The notes: generated by a model not told the origin, from the letters alone. 11,129 nucleotides of DNA from an uncultured Microcoleaceae cyanobacterium (GCA_938083405.1 CALKCV010000255.1:1-11129); one strand, 5' to 3'. Counted from the first letter of the stretch, positions 1 through 6,559 are shown. Numbers and translations are program-made.

Positions 1-20
1 TTAGCTGTGTTGCGCTACTA

Positions 21-60
21 CGAATCGTATTTTTTATTTTCGAATCGTATTTTTTATTTT
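21..60. repeat. Perfect 20-bp tandem duplication
   Basis: The 20-base unit that begins CGAATCG and ends in a T-rich tract occurs twice with no mismatch (21-40 and 41-60). It lies directly before the dispersed repeat at 63-92. No coding function is visible in bases 1-190. Confidence 0.85.
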
Positions 61-62
61 GG

Positions 63-92
63 CGAAGGTATTGAATTAAAAACCGGGTTTCT
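63..92 (+). repeat. Dispersed 30-bp repeat, AAACCCGGTTT family, copy 1
   Basis: Its reverse complement matches 4896-4925 at 29 of 30 positions, and it also matches the copy at 5004-5033. The repeat pairs a GGTATTG module with the core AAACCGGGTTTCT. Shorter core-only copies lie at 128-142, 146-160 and 9463-9476, so this is an interspersed family and not a local duplication. Confidence 0.8.
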
Positions 93-127
93 TGACTATA
101 GCAATCCTAAATCATTCGTGACATCTT

Positions 128-160
128 AGAAACCCGGTTTCTTTGAGAAACCGGGTTTCT
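128..160. repeat. 15-bp perfect hairpin with 3-nt loop
   Basis: AGAAACCCGGTTTCT at 128-142 is followed by TTG and then its exact reverse complement at 146-160. It could act as a factor-independent stop or simply be the core of the repeat element. No T-run follows, so terminator function is uncertain. Confidence 0.7.
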
Positions 161-190
161 GGACCCCAAATTTTTCACAACCTGTTTATA

Positions 191-216
191 CCATTTCCAA
201 AAAGTCATGCAACAGT
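191..216. repeat. IS630 left terminal inverted repeat
   Basis: Starts CCATTTCC and pairs with 1301-1326 at 21 of 26 positions. It contains the transposase stop codon (205-207). Confidence 0.8.
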
Positions 217-759
217 AGGAAGAGCCTCTAAAATGTAATCCCAACTTGTCAAAGAGCGGATAATTTCAGGAGATAAGTCTTCAATTATGGACCCCACTCT
301 CTCTTTTAAATTCTCTAAGTTTTGATAAATTTCCCAGTTCAATTGCTGTTTTAAAAACTGCCATACTCTTTCAATTGGGTTCAATTCAGGGCTATATGGC
401 GGTTGAAAAATCAGTAAAATATTCTCGGGTATTTCCAGTTTATTACTGTGATGAAATCGCCCATTATCCACTTGAACTACATTTAAGTTATGGGGAAAAG
501 CTTTAGACAATTCATTTAAAAATATCTGAAAACAATCTCCGTCTAAGTGGCTAAACTCTAAAAATAAACTTTCTCCAGTTTGGGGGGCAATAGCCCCGTA
601 CAAATAATAAGCTTTAAAATTCCATTGAACTTGACCTATCGGCTTAATTCCCAATGCTGTAATCCGGCTACTTTCCCGGGTTTTTAACCCTAACCTAGTT
701 TCATCTTCACACCAATATTTAATGCCTTGGGGGGCTGGTTCTTCTACAGTAGATTCCAA
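205..759 (-). CDS. IS630-family transposase, catalytic DDE part (OrfB, reached by -1 frameshift)
   Basis: This frame holds the DDE_3-type catalytic domain. In numbering from the TTG at 759, the acidic residues are D19 in the WCEDETRLGL block, D98 in VQVDNGRFHH, and E130 in PYSPELNPIERVW. The second D and the E are 31 residues apart, and the SPELNPIE motif is a hallmark of IS630. The frame is open upstream to about 795, inside the A-run, so the real entry is probably a frameshift from the upstream frame and not the TTG, which has no convincing ribosome-binding site. The fused region reads LPSLIKAVEFLESTVEE across the junction. No internal stop or missing catalytic residue is seen. A simple degenerating frameshift is the alternative. 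Confidence 0.88.
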   Translation of the reverse strand: MESTVEEPAPQGIKYWCEDETRLGLKTRESSRITALGIKPIGQVQWNFKAYYLYGAIAPQTGESLFLEFSHLDGDCFQIFLNELSKAFPHNLNVVQVDNGRFHHSNKLEIPENILLIFQPPYSPELNPIERVWQFLKQQLNWEIYQNLENLKERVGSIIEDLSPEIIRSLTSWDYILEALPTVA

Positions 760-776
760 AAACTCTACTGCTTTTA

Positions 777-1277
777 TTAATGAAGGTAGTTTTTTTTAAA
801 GTCAGAGCCTGCTTGGGGGTCTTTTTTGATACTCGAAGGCCTAGGAACTTTTAATTTAGCTTTCATTCGACTATAAACTTGATTATGTAAAGTTGAGTAT
901 TTGACATCCAATTGGTATTGATTTTTGACCCAATTTTGAATTTCCTTATAGCTTTTAAAACCTTCTTTCTCTTGGTTTAACTGTTTTTCTATTCCCAGAA
1001 TCACCTCCGATGGAATAGCGGTCGGTCTCCCCTTTTTAGGCTGATTTTTGAGTAACTTATCTACTCCGCCTTCTTGATACCTTTTCCACCACCTTTGTAC
1101 TGTTATTCTATGAACTCCTAACAGTTTAGCTGCTTTTGTAATTGTTTCTACTTCACCATTTTTTAACCAGTACAATACCTGAATTTTATTTCGGTTTGTT
1201 GAGTTTTTTTGATGATGTAATAACGTTTTTATTTCTTCCAATGTTAAATTAATCTCAGCGCGGTAGTTAACTTTCAT
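777..1277 (-). CDS. IS630-family transposase, N-terminal DNA-binding part (OrfA)
   Basis: This 166-residue frame carries the DNA-binding half of an IS630 transposase. A helix-turn-helix spans about residues 43-68 (TKAAKLLGVHRITVQRWWKR). A basic linker with a GRP motif (about 79-87) follows, then a second winged-helix-like segment (about 105-143), the usual IS630 order. The ATG at 1277 has a Shine-Dalgarno AAGGA about 8 bases upstream. Alone it lacks any catalytic residue. It overlaps the catalytic frame at an A8C run where a -1 shift would yield a fusion of 357 residues, a normal size for the family. Seen: both frames and the slippery run. Inferred: that translation joins them. Confidence 0.88.
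   Translation of the reverse strand: MKVNYRAEINLTLEEIKTLLHHQKNSTNRNKIQVLYWLKNGEVETITKAAKLLGVHRITVQRWWKRYQEGGVDKLLKNQPKKGRPTAIPSEVILGIEKQLNQEKEGFKSYKEIQNWVKNQYQLDVKYSTLHNQVYSRMKAKLKVPRPSSIKKDPQAGSDFKKNYLH
789..795 (-). other. Candidate programmed -1 frameshift site, A AAA AAC
   Basis: In the upstream transposase frame the codons read TTT AAA AAA AAC before the stop TAA at 777-779. The heptamer A AAA AAC fits the X XXY YYZ rule exactly. A one-base backward slip puts the ribosome on CTA CCT TCA and then into the catalytic frame with no stop. IS630-family elements are known to use this strategy. No clear stimulatory hairpin was identified downstream. Confidence 0.7.
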
Positions 1278-1300
1278 ATTTTTTCCTTAACTCTTACTCC

Positions 1301-1326
1301 ATTGTAGCATTATTTTTTAGAAATGG
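1301..1326. repeat. IS630 right terminal inverted repeat
   Basis: Read inward from 1326 it starts CCATTTCT and matches the left end at 21 of 26 positions. It lies 24 bp upstream of the transposase start codon, so transposase binding here could also repress its own transcription (inference). Confidence 0.8.
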
Positions 1327-1344
1327 TATTAGGATTGCTATATT
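1316..1344 (+). promoter_or_regulatory. Possible hybrid promoter: -35 in the IS end, -10 in the palindromic element arm
   Basis: TTTAGA (1316-1321, four of six consensus bases) lies 17 bp before TATATT (1339-1344), which is preceded by TGC, an extended -10 motif. It faces the YihY-family gene, whose start is about 57 bp downstream of the -10. The -35 is in the IS inverted repeat and the -10 in the arm of the split element. Sequence match only. Confidence 0.35.
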
Positions 1345-1400
1345 AATGAATATCCGCGCCAGACCGCAAATTCTATCTAAGGTTAGATGCCGTTGGATAG

Positions 1401-2390
1401 ATGGTCGAGTTAAATGAAGCTAGCAAAGCTGCGGATAGTAGTGAAACGACCCTCAAAGAAAAAATTATGTTTGAAAAAATAAAGAAAAGTTCTCTGACAA
1501 TATTCGATTTGTTGCGGGAAACCTTTGGCGAATGGCAAAAAGATAACGTATCTATTTTAGCAGCGTCTTTAGCCTATTATACCGTTTTCTCTCTGACACC
1601 TATTTTAATTATTAGCATAGCGATCGCCGGGTCGATTTTCGGAGAAGAAGCCGCCAGAGGAGAGATTATGAGACAGTTTCAAGATTTAGTAGGCCCCAGC
1701 GGTGCCGAAGCGATCGAAACTGCTCTCAATAATGCCGATCGCCCCGAGCTAAAAAATATTGCTTCTCTCATCAGCGTAGGACTTTTATTAGTAGGTGCTT
1801 CCGGGGTATTCGCTCAACTCCAACAGGCCCTAAACTTGGTCTGGAACGTGAAAGCCAAACCAGGACAAGGCATCGGTCAGTTAATTAGAAAGCGGCTTTT
1901 TTCATTTTCAATGGTGTTAGTAATAGGCTTTTTATTGCTAACTTCATTAGTCCTCAATGCAACCCTATCTGCTGTCAGTAATTTTGGCAGCAGTTTGCTT
2001 CCTGGATTTGATTTTCTGTGGCAGATTTTTAATTTCATTTTGTCTTTCATAATAACGAGCTTGCTGTTTGCTTTGTTATATAAATACGTTCCCGATGTCA
2101 AGATAGCTTGGAAAGATGTAATTATGGGAGCGACTATGACATCTTTGCTATTCGTCATAGGTAAGTTTCTGTTAGGATTATATTTAGGAAGGGGAAGTTT
2201 TGGTTCGGCTTACGGAGCGGCAGGCTCTTTAGTGGTACTTTTAGCCTGGGTGTATTATTCATCGCAAATTATTATGTTTGGAGCCGAGTTTACTCAAGTT
2301 TACGCTCGAAGGTTTGGTTCGAGAATTCTGCCAGACGAAAACGCCGTGAGGAAGGGGGCAGACGAAGAGAGTCTTTCTTCCTCTTCTTGA
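1401..2390 (+). CDS. YihY/virulence factor BrkB family membrane protein
   Basis: An integral inner-membrane protein of the YihY/UPF0761 family, once named after RNase BN. The RNase assignment was later moved to another gene and the actual function is unknown. About six hydrophobic segments are visible near residues 51-80, 120-140, 168-190, 205-227, 238-262 and 270-298. Family signatures include the first-helix block SLAYYTVFSLTPILI and the C-terminal block YYSSQIIMFGAEFTQVYARR. The serine- and acid-rich tail (about 311-329) is probably cytoplasmic. The ATG at 1401 has a weak ribosome-binding site. An in-frame ATG at 1467 would remove 22 hydrophilic residues and still keep the whole domain, so the start is uncertain. 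The IS630 ends 75 bp upstream. A strong hairpin overlaps the stop codon. Confidence 0.9.
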   Translation: MVELNEASKAADSSETTLKEKIMFEKIKKSSLTIFDLLRETFGEWQKDNVSILAASLAYYTVFSLTPILIISIAIAGSIFGEEAARGEIMRQFQDLVGPSGAEAIETALNNADRPELKNIASLISVGLLLVGASGVFAQLQQALNLVWNVKAKPGQGIGQLIRKRLFSFSMVLVIGFLLLTSLVLNATLSAVSNFGSSLLPGFDFLWQIFNFILSFIITSLLFALLYKYVPDVKIAWKDVIMGATMTSLLFVIGKFLLGLYLGRGSFGSAYGAAGSLVVLLAWVYYSSQIIMFGAEFTQVYARRFGSRILPDENAVRKGADEESLSSSS

Positions 2391-2451
2391 AATCGCGCTC
2401 CCGGATTGCTACGAAGAGCCACTTGCTTGTAGCAATCCGGGAGCGCGATTT
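2390..2451. terminator. 23-bp perfect inverted repeat, probable bidirectional terminator
   Basis: Bases 2390-2412 are exactly complementary to 2429-2451, with a 16-base loop. The left arm begins on the last base of the YihY-gene TGA. The arms contain GGATTGCTAC/GTAGCAATCC, the repeat-family end motif, but in inside-out order. It lies between convergent genes, which suits termination in both directions. No long T-run follows, so it may be a repeat element that doubles as a terminator. Confidence 0.65.
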
Positions 2452-2506
2452 AGCCTATCGCGCCTGTATTAACGCTCGATCGCCACCCTAACGACAAACG
2501 TCCGAC

Positions 2507-2539
2507 AATTATTAATTATTAATTATTAATTATTAATTA
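2507..2539. repeat. Heptamer tandem array, AATTATT x 4.7
   Basis: Four full and one partial perfect copies of AATTATT. This is a short tandemly repeated repetitive (STRR) sequence of the type described in cyanobacteria. It ends 11 bp before the stop codon of the minus-strand gene. A variant array of the same unit lies at 8440-8467. Confidence 0.85.
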
Positions 2540-2550
2540 CTTATCCCTAC

Positions 2551-4653
2551 CTATTCCAAAAGCGGATAATTAAAAGAAGGTTCCTCCCGCCTCTGCCTGG
2601 GTTCCTCCTCCACCGGCTGTCGATACTCCACAGATCGCGAACGAGCGAGCATACTTTCCCAGACTTTAATTTGCGCTTGGGCGCCGTTATAACCGCTAGT
2701 ACCAGAAGGAACCTGGTTAGCAATAGCGATCGCCCTTCGGAGATCGCGATTAGCCGCGTCCATTGCCAGCAGTAAAATTTGTTGGCTCCACTCGCTAATT
2801 ACCAAATCGGCTTTTTGGCGGTTGCGATTGTAAGTAGGCACTCGATCTGCCAACATAATCGCCGTTATATAAGCATCTGGGGTTCCCGAGCGAGCGGCAA
2901 GGCGAGCATTTTCTATAGTCCTGTCCGCTTCTAAATCCCCAGACCAGTTGCGGATTTTAGTTTGAGCTTGGTTGTAGAGAGCTCTTCTGGGGCCGATAGT
3001 TTGTAAGGTAGCGATCGCCTCCCCTAACTTACCCGAGAAAGCAAGCTGCTGTGCTTTATCCAGCAGCGGTTGGTCTTGATATCGTTCTATTCTTTCCGTC
3101 CAATTTTCGATTCTTGTTTGGGCATCTGGATAAAGAATCCTGCCCCTGCCAATCTGACTTGCAGAAGCGATCGCCGCTTGAAGAGAATCCACATCGCCAA
3201 AACTCGCCAGTCGGTCAGCCTTTTCCAGCAGAGGAGCATCTTCTATCTTCTCTATATCGCTCGTCCAGCGAGCCATTAAACCCCGAGCTTCTAAAGCCCG
3301 AGGATTAGAAGACGGAATAGTTCGCAACTTAGCGATCGCCGCTCTCAGGTCGGTTACTTTACCCCGTCTTGCGAGCTTTTCGCTTTCTTCGATAGAAGCA
3401 ACATCGCCTATTTCCCGTTCCCAACGATTAATTAACCTTTGCGCCCTGTCATAGAGGGGACGTTCCCCGCTTATCTCTTTAGCCCGACGAATAGCATCCT
3501 CAATACCTCCCACCGTTCCCAGTTCCGCCGGAGAATGGGCCCGCGCCAACACCACCACATCTTCCGCCGTCTTCTGCAAGCTTTCGCTCCGGGGAACGTT
3601 GCCGACCATTCTGATAGCTTGCTGCCAGTCTCCCTCATCCAGTTTTACCAAAGCCAAATTTAATATTTCGTTGCCCAACTCAGCAATTTGCTTTTGAGCC
3701 GCGTCGTACAGATAACTTGTTTGCTGTATTTCACCTGCGAGCTTAATAGCCTCAGCCAGATTATCGAATCCTCCTTTGTCTTCCAAGTCTCTCGTCTGGT
3801 TCAACTTTTTGCCATCCTTGCGAGCTTGCCGAATGCGACCGGTCAACTCTACATATTTAGTATTTTCCCAGTAGTCGTTAGGAACCGACAGCAAGCGACT
3901 TGCCTCAAGATAAGCATCGTGCCAGCGTTCGTTGCGTACGTTCTGCTCCGCTTTCTTGTAAGTTTCTTCAGCTTGGTTCCAAATCGTTTCCCACTTGGAC
4001 ACTTTATTTTCCACCATAGAATAAGAAGGAACGCTTGATGGAACTTGTGTAGCAATAGCGATCGCCTCTTCTATATTTCCCCCTTGGAAAGCCATCTCTC
4101 CCAAAGAGAGTATTTTCTCAGCCCATCTTTCTATCTTACTATTTACCTGGGGGCGCAAAGGATTATCTTCTGGTAGAGCATTAATTAGAGCCATCGCCTC
4201 CAGCATACCCGGAATGCCCCCTGAAGAGGCCTTCACATCAGCACAATATAAACGTTTCGCCGCAGAAGTCAGGGGCAAATATAACTCCGAGCAATCGTGA
4301 CGGGACGGGAGGCGGATTAATTCATTGAGGGCAGTTAATCCCGCCCCACCAGGGATCGCCGCGATCGCCACCATCCAAAACAGCCAGTATATAGGCCAGC
4401 CCCATCCCCTAGCTTCTCGTCTGTCATTAACTGATGGCCTTCGCTGTTTTAAGGCCAATTCTTCTTTTTTGGGAAGCGTTCTAGGCGATCTATCTTGGAT
4501 CGTCAAAGGATTATTTCTAGCTTTTAGCTCTCGGCGTCTTTCTGCCCCGGTTTTGCGGTCCTGGGGAATCAGTTTTGCCGCAGATTGAATATATGGCCGT
4601 TGCTTATCCTGCGGAGGATGCCAACGGTTGATTCCTTGATTTTTTTCATTCAT
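2551..4653 (-). CDS. Single-pass membrane protein with tandem helical repeats (700 aa, function unknown)
   Basis: I recognise the type (large cyanobacterial proteins sometimes labelled chromosome segregation ATPase-like) but see no nucleotide-binding motif supporting that label. Residues 1-82 are basic and hydrophilic. About 84-105 is a membrane segment (WPIYWLFWMVAIAAIPGG), so the bulk probably lies outside the cytoplasm by the positive-inside rule. From about 145 to 670 a degenerate unit of roughly 50 residues recurs: an amphipathic AIAxA..IP stretch followed by LYxxAQxxIxxWxxxI. Clear copies are near 315-330, 399-415, 450-468, 507-523, 558-574 and 654-669. This resembles TPR-like alpha-solenoids, suggesting a scaffold or binding role (inference). 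The tail is proline- and charge-rich. Six of the window's nine HIP1 octamers fall in this gene. GGAAG precedes the ATG. A good promoter is at 4796-4823. Confidence 0.85.
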   Translation of the reverse strand: MNEKNQGINRWHPPQDKQRPYIQSAAKLIPQDRKTGAERRRELKARNNPLTIQDRSPRTLPKKEELALKQRRPSVNDRREARGWGWPIYWLFWMVAIAAIPGGAGLTALNELIRLPSRHDCSELYLPLTSAAKRLYCADVKASSGGIPGMLEAMALINALPEDNPLRPQVNSKIERWAEKILSLGEMAFQGGNIEEAIAIATQVPSSVPSYSMVENKVSKWETIWNQAEETYKKAEQNVRNERWHDAYLEASRLLSVPNDYWENTKYVELTGRIRQARKDGKKLNQTRDLEDKGGFDNLAEAIKLAGEIQQTSYLYDAAQKQIAELGNEILNLALVKLDEGDWQQAIRMVGNVPRSESLQKTAEDVVVLARAHSPAELGTVGGIEDAIRRAKEISGERPLYDRAQRLINRWEREIGDVASIEESEKLARRGKVTDLRAAIAKLRTIPSSNPRALEARGLMARWTSDIEKIEDAPLLEKADRLASFGDVDSLQAAIASASQIGRGRILYPDAQTRIENWTERIERYQDQPLLDKAQQLAFSGKLGEAIATLQTIGPRRALYNQAQTKIRNWSGDLEADRTIENARLAARSGTPDAYITAIMLADRVPTYNRNRQKADLVISEWSQQILLLAMDAANRDLRRAIAIANQVPSGTSGYNGAQAQIKVWESMLARSRSVEYRQPVEEEPRQRREEPSFNYPLLE

Positions 4654-4795
4654 AAGCTTCCACCACTACCGCGAGCCAAATTTTTACCTTGAGATGCTGC
4701 CCCGATCGAGAACTTCTACTACTTCATATCTACTCTGCTATTGCATCCAGTTTATGTAATAAAGCTTGCAACAGCAGCAACTCAGTTGAATTGGC

Positions 4796-4823
4796 ATTAT
4801 ATCCCAAATGCTTGTTAAGTCAA
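4796..4823 (-). promoter_or_regulatory. Sigma70-type promoter, TTGACT-N16-TATAAT
   Basis: On the minus strand TTGACT (4823-4818) is followed 16 bases later by a perfect TATAAT (4801-4796). Transcription would start near 4789 and give a leader of about 135 bases before the ATG at 4653. A second TTGACT lies seven bases further upstream. Confidence 0.6.
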
Positions 4824-4895
4824 AAGTCAAGGGCCAGAGGTTGAGCTTCCCCGGTTCCAGGAAATCTTTGCGGCCGGGATATTGACCGGTAGGCG

Positions 4896-5033
4896 AGAAA
4901 CCCGGTTTTTAATCCAATACCTTCGTCCTAAAACTCGTAGGTTGGGTGAAGTGAAACGGAACCCAACAAAGATGTTGGAGCCCGCGGATATCCGCACAAC
5001 CGGCGGAGGTATTGTAATCAAAACCGGGTTTCT
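4896..5033. repeat. Compound palindromic element with 30-bp inverted arms
   Basis: The arms 4896-4925 and 5004-5033 are inverted copies of the AAACCCGGTTT repeat, matching at 26 of 30 positions. Between them lies a 32-bp module (4936-4967) starting CGTAGGTTGGGTG and ending GGAACCCAAC, itself partly palindromic. That module recurs inverted at 10301-10332. The element starts 18 bp beyond the hslO stop and could end that transcript. It could also be a nonautonomous mobile element. No target-site duplication was identified. Confidence 0.7.
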
Positions 5034-5050
5034 GACCTTGACGCTCATTA

Positions 5051-5986
5051 TTAAGGAGACGATCGCCGCAATTGTCCCACTGGCACTTCAGCCTTTGGCC
5101 CTTGCAACTCATCAATTAACTCCGAGAGGTGTTCGCTGCTGGCCTGGTAGGTTTCCCCGCAAAATTCGCAAGTGGCCACAGCCCCATTATCTTTTTCAAT
5201 CATATCCCTGAGTTCTTCTACCCCAAACATTTTAAGAGCGCCCAAAACGCGGTCAAAACTACAGTCGCAGTGAAAGCGGACTATCTGGCGTTCTGGTAAG
5301 ATATTTAGCTCCATATCTCCCAGAAGTTCCTCAAAAATCTGTGGCAAAGTCTTGCCAGCGCGCAATAAAGGAGTAAACCCCGACAGATGAGCTATTCTCG
5401 ATTCGAGAGTACCAACCAATTCCTCATCGCTAGCAGCCTTGGGCAGGATCTGTAGCAGCAGTCCTCCTGCAGCTTGTACCCCGCTAGCATCGACAAACAC
5501 TCCTAAAACTAAGGCCGAAGCCGTCTGCTCGGAAGTTACCAGATAATGAGTTATATCGTCCCCAATTTCTCCTGAGACTAACTCTACCGTACTGGAATAG
5601 GGATATCCGTAGCCGACATCCCGAATTACATAAACATAGCCTTCTGGACCAACGGCCTTACCTACATCCAATTTCCCCTTGGCATTGGGGGGAAGCTCGA
5701 TGCTAGGATTATCTACATAGCCCCGAACCGTTCCATCTAGTCCCGCATCCGCCATCACCCCTCCCAGGGGGCCATTTCCCCGGATGCGAATATTGATCCT
5801 CGATTTGGGAGTCTTCATATTAGAAGCTAGCAACAGTCCTGCTGCCATCGTGCGACCCAGAGCGGCCGTAGCTACCCAAGAAAGCTTGTGTCTGCCTTTG
5901 GCCTCTTCTGTTAAGCGGGTGGTAACTACACCCACCGCACGAATACCACCATCCGCTGCCGTGGCTCTAATTAGTTGATCTGCCAT
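5051..5986 (-). CDS. hslO: Hsp33 family redox-regulated molecular chaperone
   Basis: A cytoplasmic holdase chaperone that binds unfolding proteins under oxidative stress. In the reduced state four cysteines bind zinc. Oxidation releases the zinc and unfolds the linker, activating the protein. The 311-residue length is normal. The N-terminal domain (about 1-235) contains the family-typical RIRGNGPLGG block (66-76) and GYVDNP (89-94). The C-terminal redox switch is complete: C240 and C242 as CDCS, and C273 and C276 as CEFC. All four ligands are present. Start ATG at 5986 has AAGGA five to ten bases upstream. The gene stands alone, divergent from the gene at 6127, with the compound palindrome just beyond its stop. 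Confidence 0.96.
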   Translation of the reverse strand: MADQLIRATAADGGIRAVGVVTTRLTEEAKGRHKLSWVATAALGRTMAAGLLLASNMKTPKSRINIRIRGNGPLGGVMADAGLDGTVRGYVDNPSIELPPNAKGKLDVGKAVGPEGYVYVIRDVGYGYPYSSTVELVSGEIGDDITHYLVTSEQTASALVLGVFVDASGVQAAGGLLLQILPKAASDEELVGTLESRIAHLSGFTPLLRAGKTLPQIFEELLGDMELNILPERQIVRFHCDCSFDRVLGALKMFGVEELRDMIEKDNGAVATCEFCGETYQASSEHLSELIDELQGPKAEVPVGQLRRSSP

Positions 5987-6090
5987 TACAATCCTTACAT
6001 TTCTTAATATTCTCTTTTCTATTCTAGGTTTTTCTCCTTGGGTGGTTCTCTTTTTCCCCGCGCGATCGATTCCCCGCTATCAATTTTGGA

Positions 6091-6118
6091 TTCTCTATTC
6101 TCTATTCTCTATTCTCTA
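6091..6118. repeat. Heptamer tandem array, TTCTCTA x 4
   Basis: Four perfect copies of TTCTCTA in the divergent spacer between hslO and the gene at 6127, ending nine bases before that ATG. It therefore occupies the place of a Shine-Dalgarno or leader sequence. STRR type. Confidence 0.85.
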
Positions 6119-6126
6119 TTAGCAAT

Positions 6127-6519
6127 ATGTTAGGTATTTTTCAAAAAAGCCATTTACGCATAGAAATTGAGGCATCAGAAGCCTCTTTAAGAGACAGTTT
6201 GTTGCGTCCTGCCCAGTTGAAACAGTGGTTATGGCCAGAACGTTTGTCAACGGGACTCCCCGAAAGATTGGAACCAGGCCTCAAATTTACTAGCTGGCTC
6301 GGGCCTGTAGAAATTCAGCATTATGTAGATACGGCCGAGTCAAATTGTTTGAGATTGTTATTAAGTAAAGGAGTTGACGGCTTCCACGAGTGGTACTGGG
6401 GTGATGGTTGGATACAATCTCGCATTGAGGGAGTGTCTGCCTTACCTCTGAATTTAGGTCAAACCTTGACTTTATTTCGTTTGCGAGAGTTTATAAAGGC
6501 TGACAAAAAGCAGGATTAA
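6127..6519 (+). CDS. Conserved cyanobacterial protein, possibly SRPBCC-like (130 aa)
   Basis: I recognise the sequence style of a small cyanobacterial family but cannot give a function. The fold may be START/SRPBCC-like: an N-terminal strand (LRIEIEASEASLRDSL), a W-P-rich segment (WLWPERL, about 34-40), a mid-domain with a short tryptophan-rich block (HEWYWGDGWIQS, 87-98) and a C-terminal helix (LNLGQTLTLFRLREFI). In SRPBCC proteins the order is strand, two helices, sheet and long C-terminal helix lining a hydrophobic cavity, which this is compatible with. There is no signal peptide or membrane segment. No Shine-Dalgarno is visible, because a heptamer array runs almost to the ATG. A stem-loop follows the stop. 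The family assignment is inference. Confidence 0.75.
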   Translation: MLGIFQKSHLRIEIEASEASLRDSLLRPAQLKQWLWPERLSTGLPERLEPGLKFTSWLGPVEIQHYVDTAESNCLRLLLSKGVDGFHEWYWGDGWIQSRIEGVSALPLNLGQTLTLFRLREFIKADKKQD

Positions 6520-6529
6520 AAAAGAAGTT

Positions 6530-6559
6530 GAGATGCACGGGATTAATCCGGTGCATCTC
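6530..6559. terminator. 15-bp stem palindrome after the 130-aa gene
   Basis: GAGATGCAC at 6530-6538 pairs with GTGCATCTC at 6551-6559. The whole 15-bp arms pair with one mismatch and meet at GATTAATC with no extra loop. It lies 11 bp past the stop, between convergent genes. Only a short AT stretch follows, so it is a weak intrinsic-terminator match. Confidence 0.5.

Larger units (their letters stand above)
191..1326 (-). mobile_element. Complete IS630-family (Tc1/mariner-like) insertion sequence, about 1.14 kb
   Basis: Terminal inverted repeats begin CCATTTC at 191 and, on the other strand, at 1326. Over 26 positions 21 match. TA dinucleotides flank both ends (189-190 and 1327-1328), as expected for IS630/Tc1-mariner elements, which duplicate TA. 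The element encodes a two-frame transposase whose stop codon lies inside the left inverted repeat. Both ends, both reading frames and the catalytic residues are present, so it looks intact and possibly active. Exact ends are uncertain by one or two bases, because the TA could be counted as part of the repeat. Confidence 0.88.
97..1342. mobile_element. Small palindromic (MITE-like) element split by the IS630 insertion
   Basis: Perfect 14-bp inverted ends, TATAGCAATCCTAA at 97-110 and its complement at 1329-1342, bracket the IS. Removing the IS (191-1326) and one TA copy leaves an element of about 108 bp. Its interior holds a 15-bp perfect hairpin (128-142 with 146-160, loop TTG) built from the AGAAACCCGGTTTCT core. 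The same end motif, ATAGCAAT, recurs at 8284-8439 and 9435-9512. Seen: the inverted ends and the internal hairpin. Inferred: that this was one unit before the IS entered. Confidence 0.65.
4654..5050. other. Noncoding spacer with promoter and compound inverted repeat
   Basis: About 400 bases between two minus-strand genes. The part nearest the repeat-protein gene is its leader and promoter. The part nearest hslO is the inverted-repeat element at 4896-5033. The short open frames here read through the palindrome and show no family resemblance. Confidence 0.7.

Noticed and set aside
1877..2158. Minus-strand open frame inside the YihY-family gene
   Set aside because: It is antisense to conserved membrane segments of YihY and shows no family resemblance.
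3051..4588. Several plus-strand open frames of 69-116 codons
   Set aside because: All are shadows of the 700-residue minus-strand gene, and none has an independent start signal or recognisable domain.
4882..5211. Open frames on both strands across 4827-5211
   Set aside because: They read through the palindromic element and the end of hslO. Their apparent coding capacity comes from the inverted repeat and the antisense of hslO.
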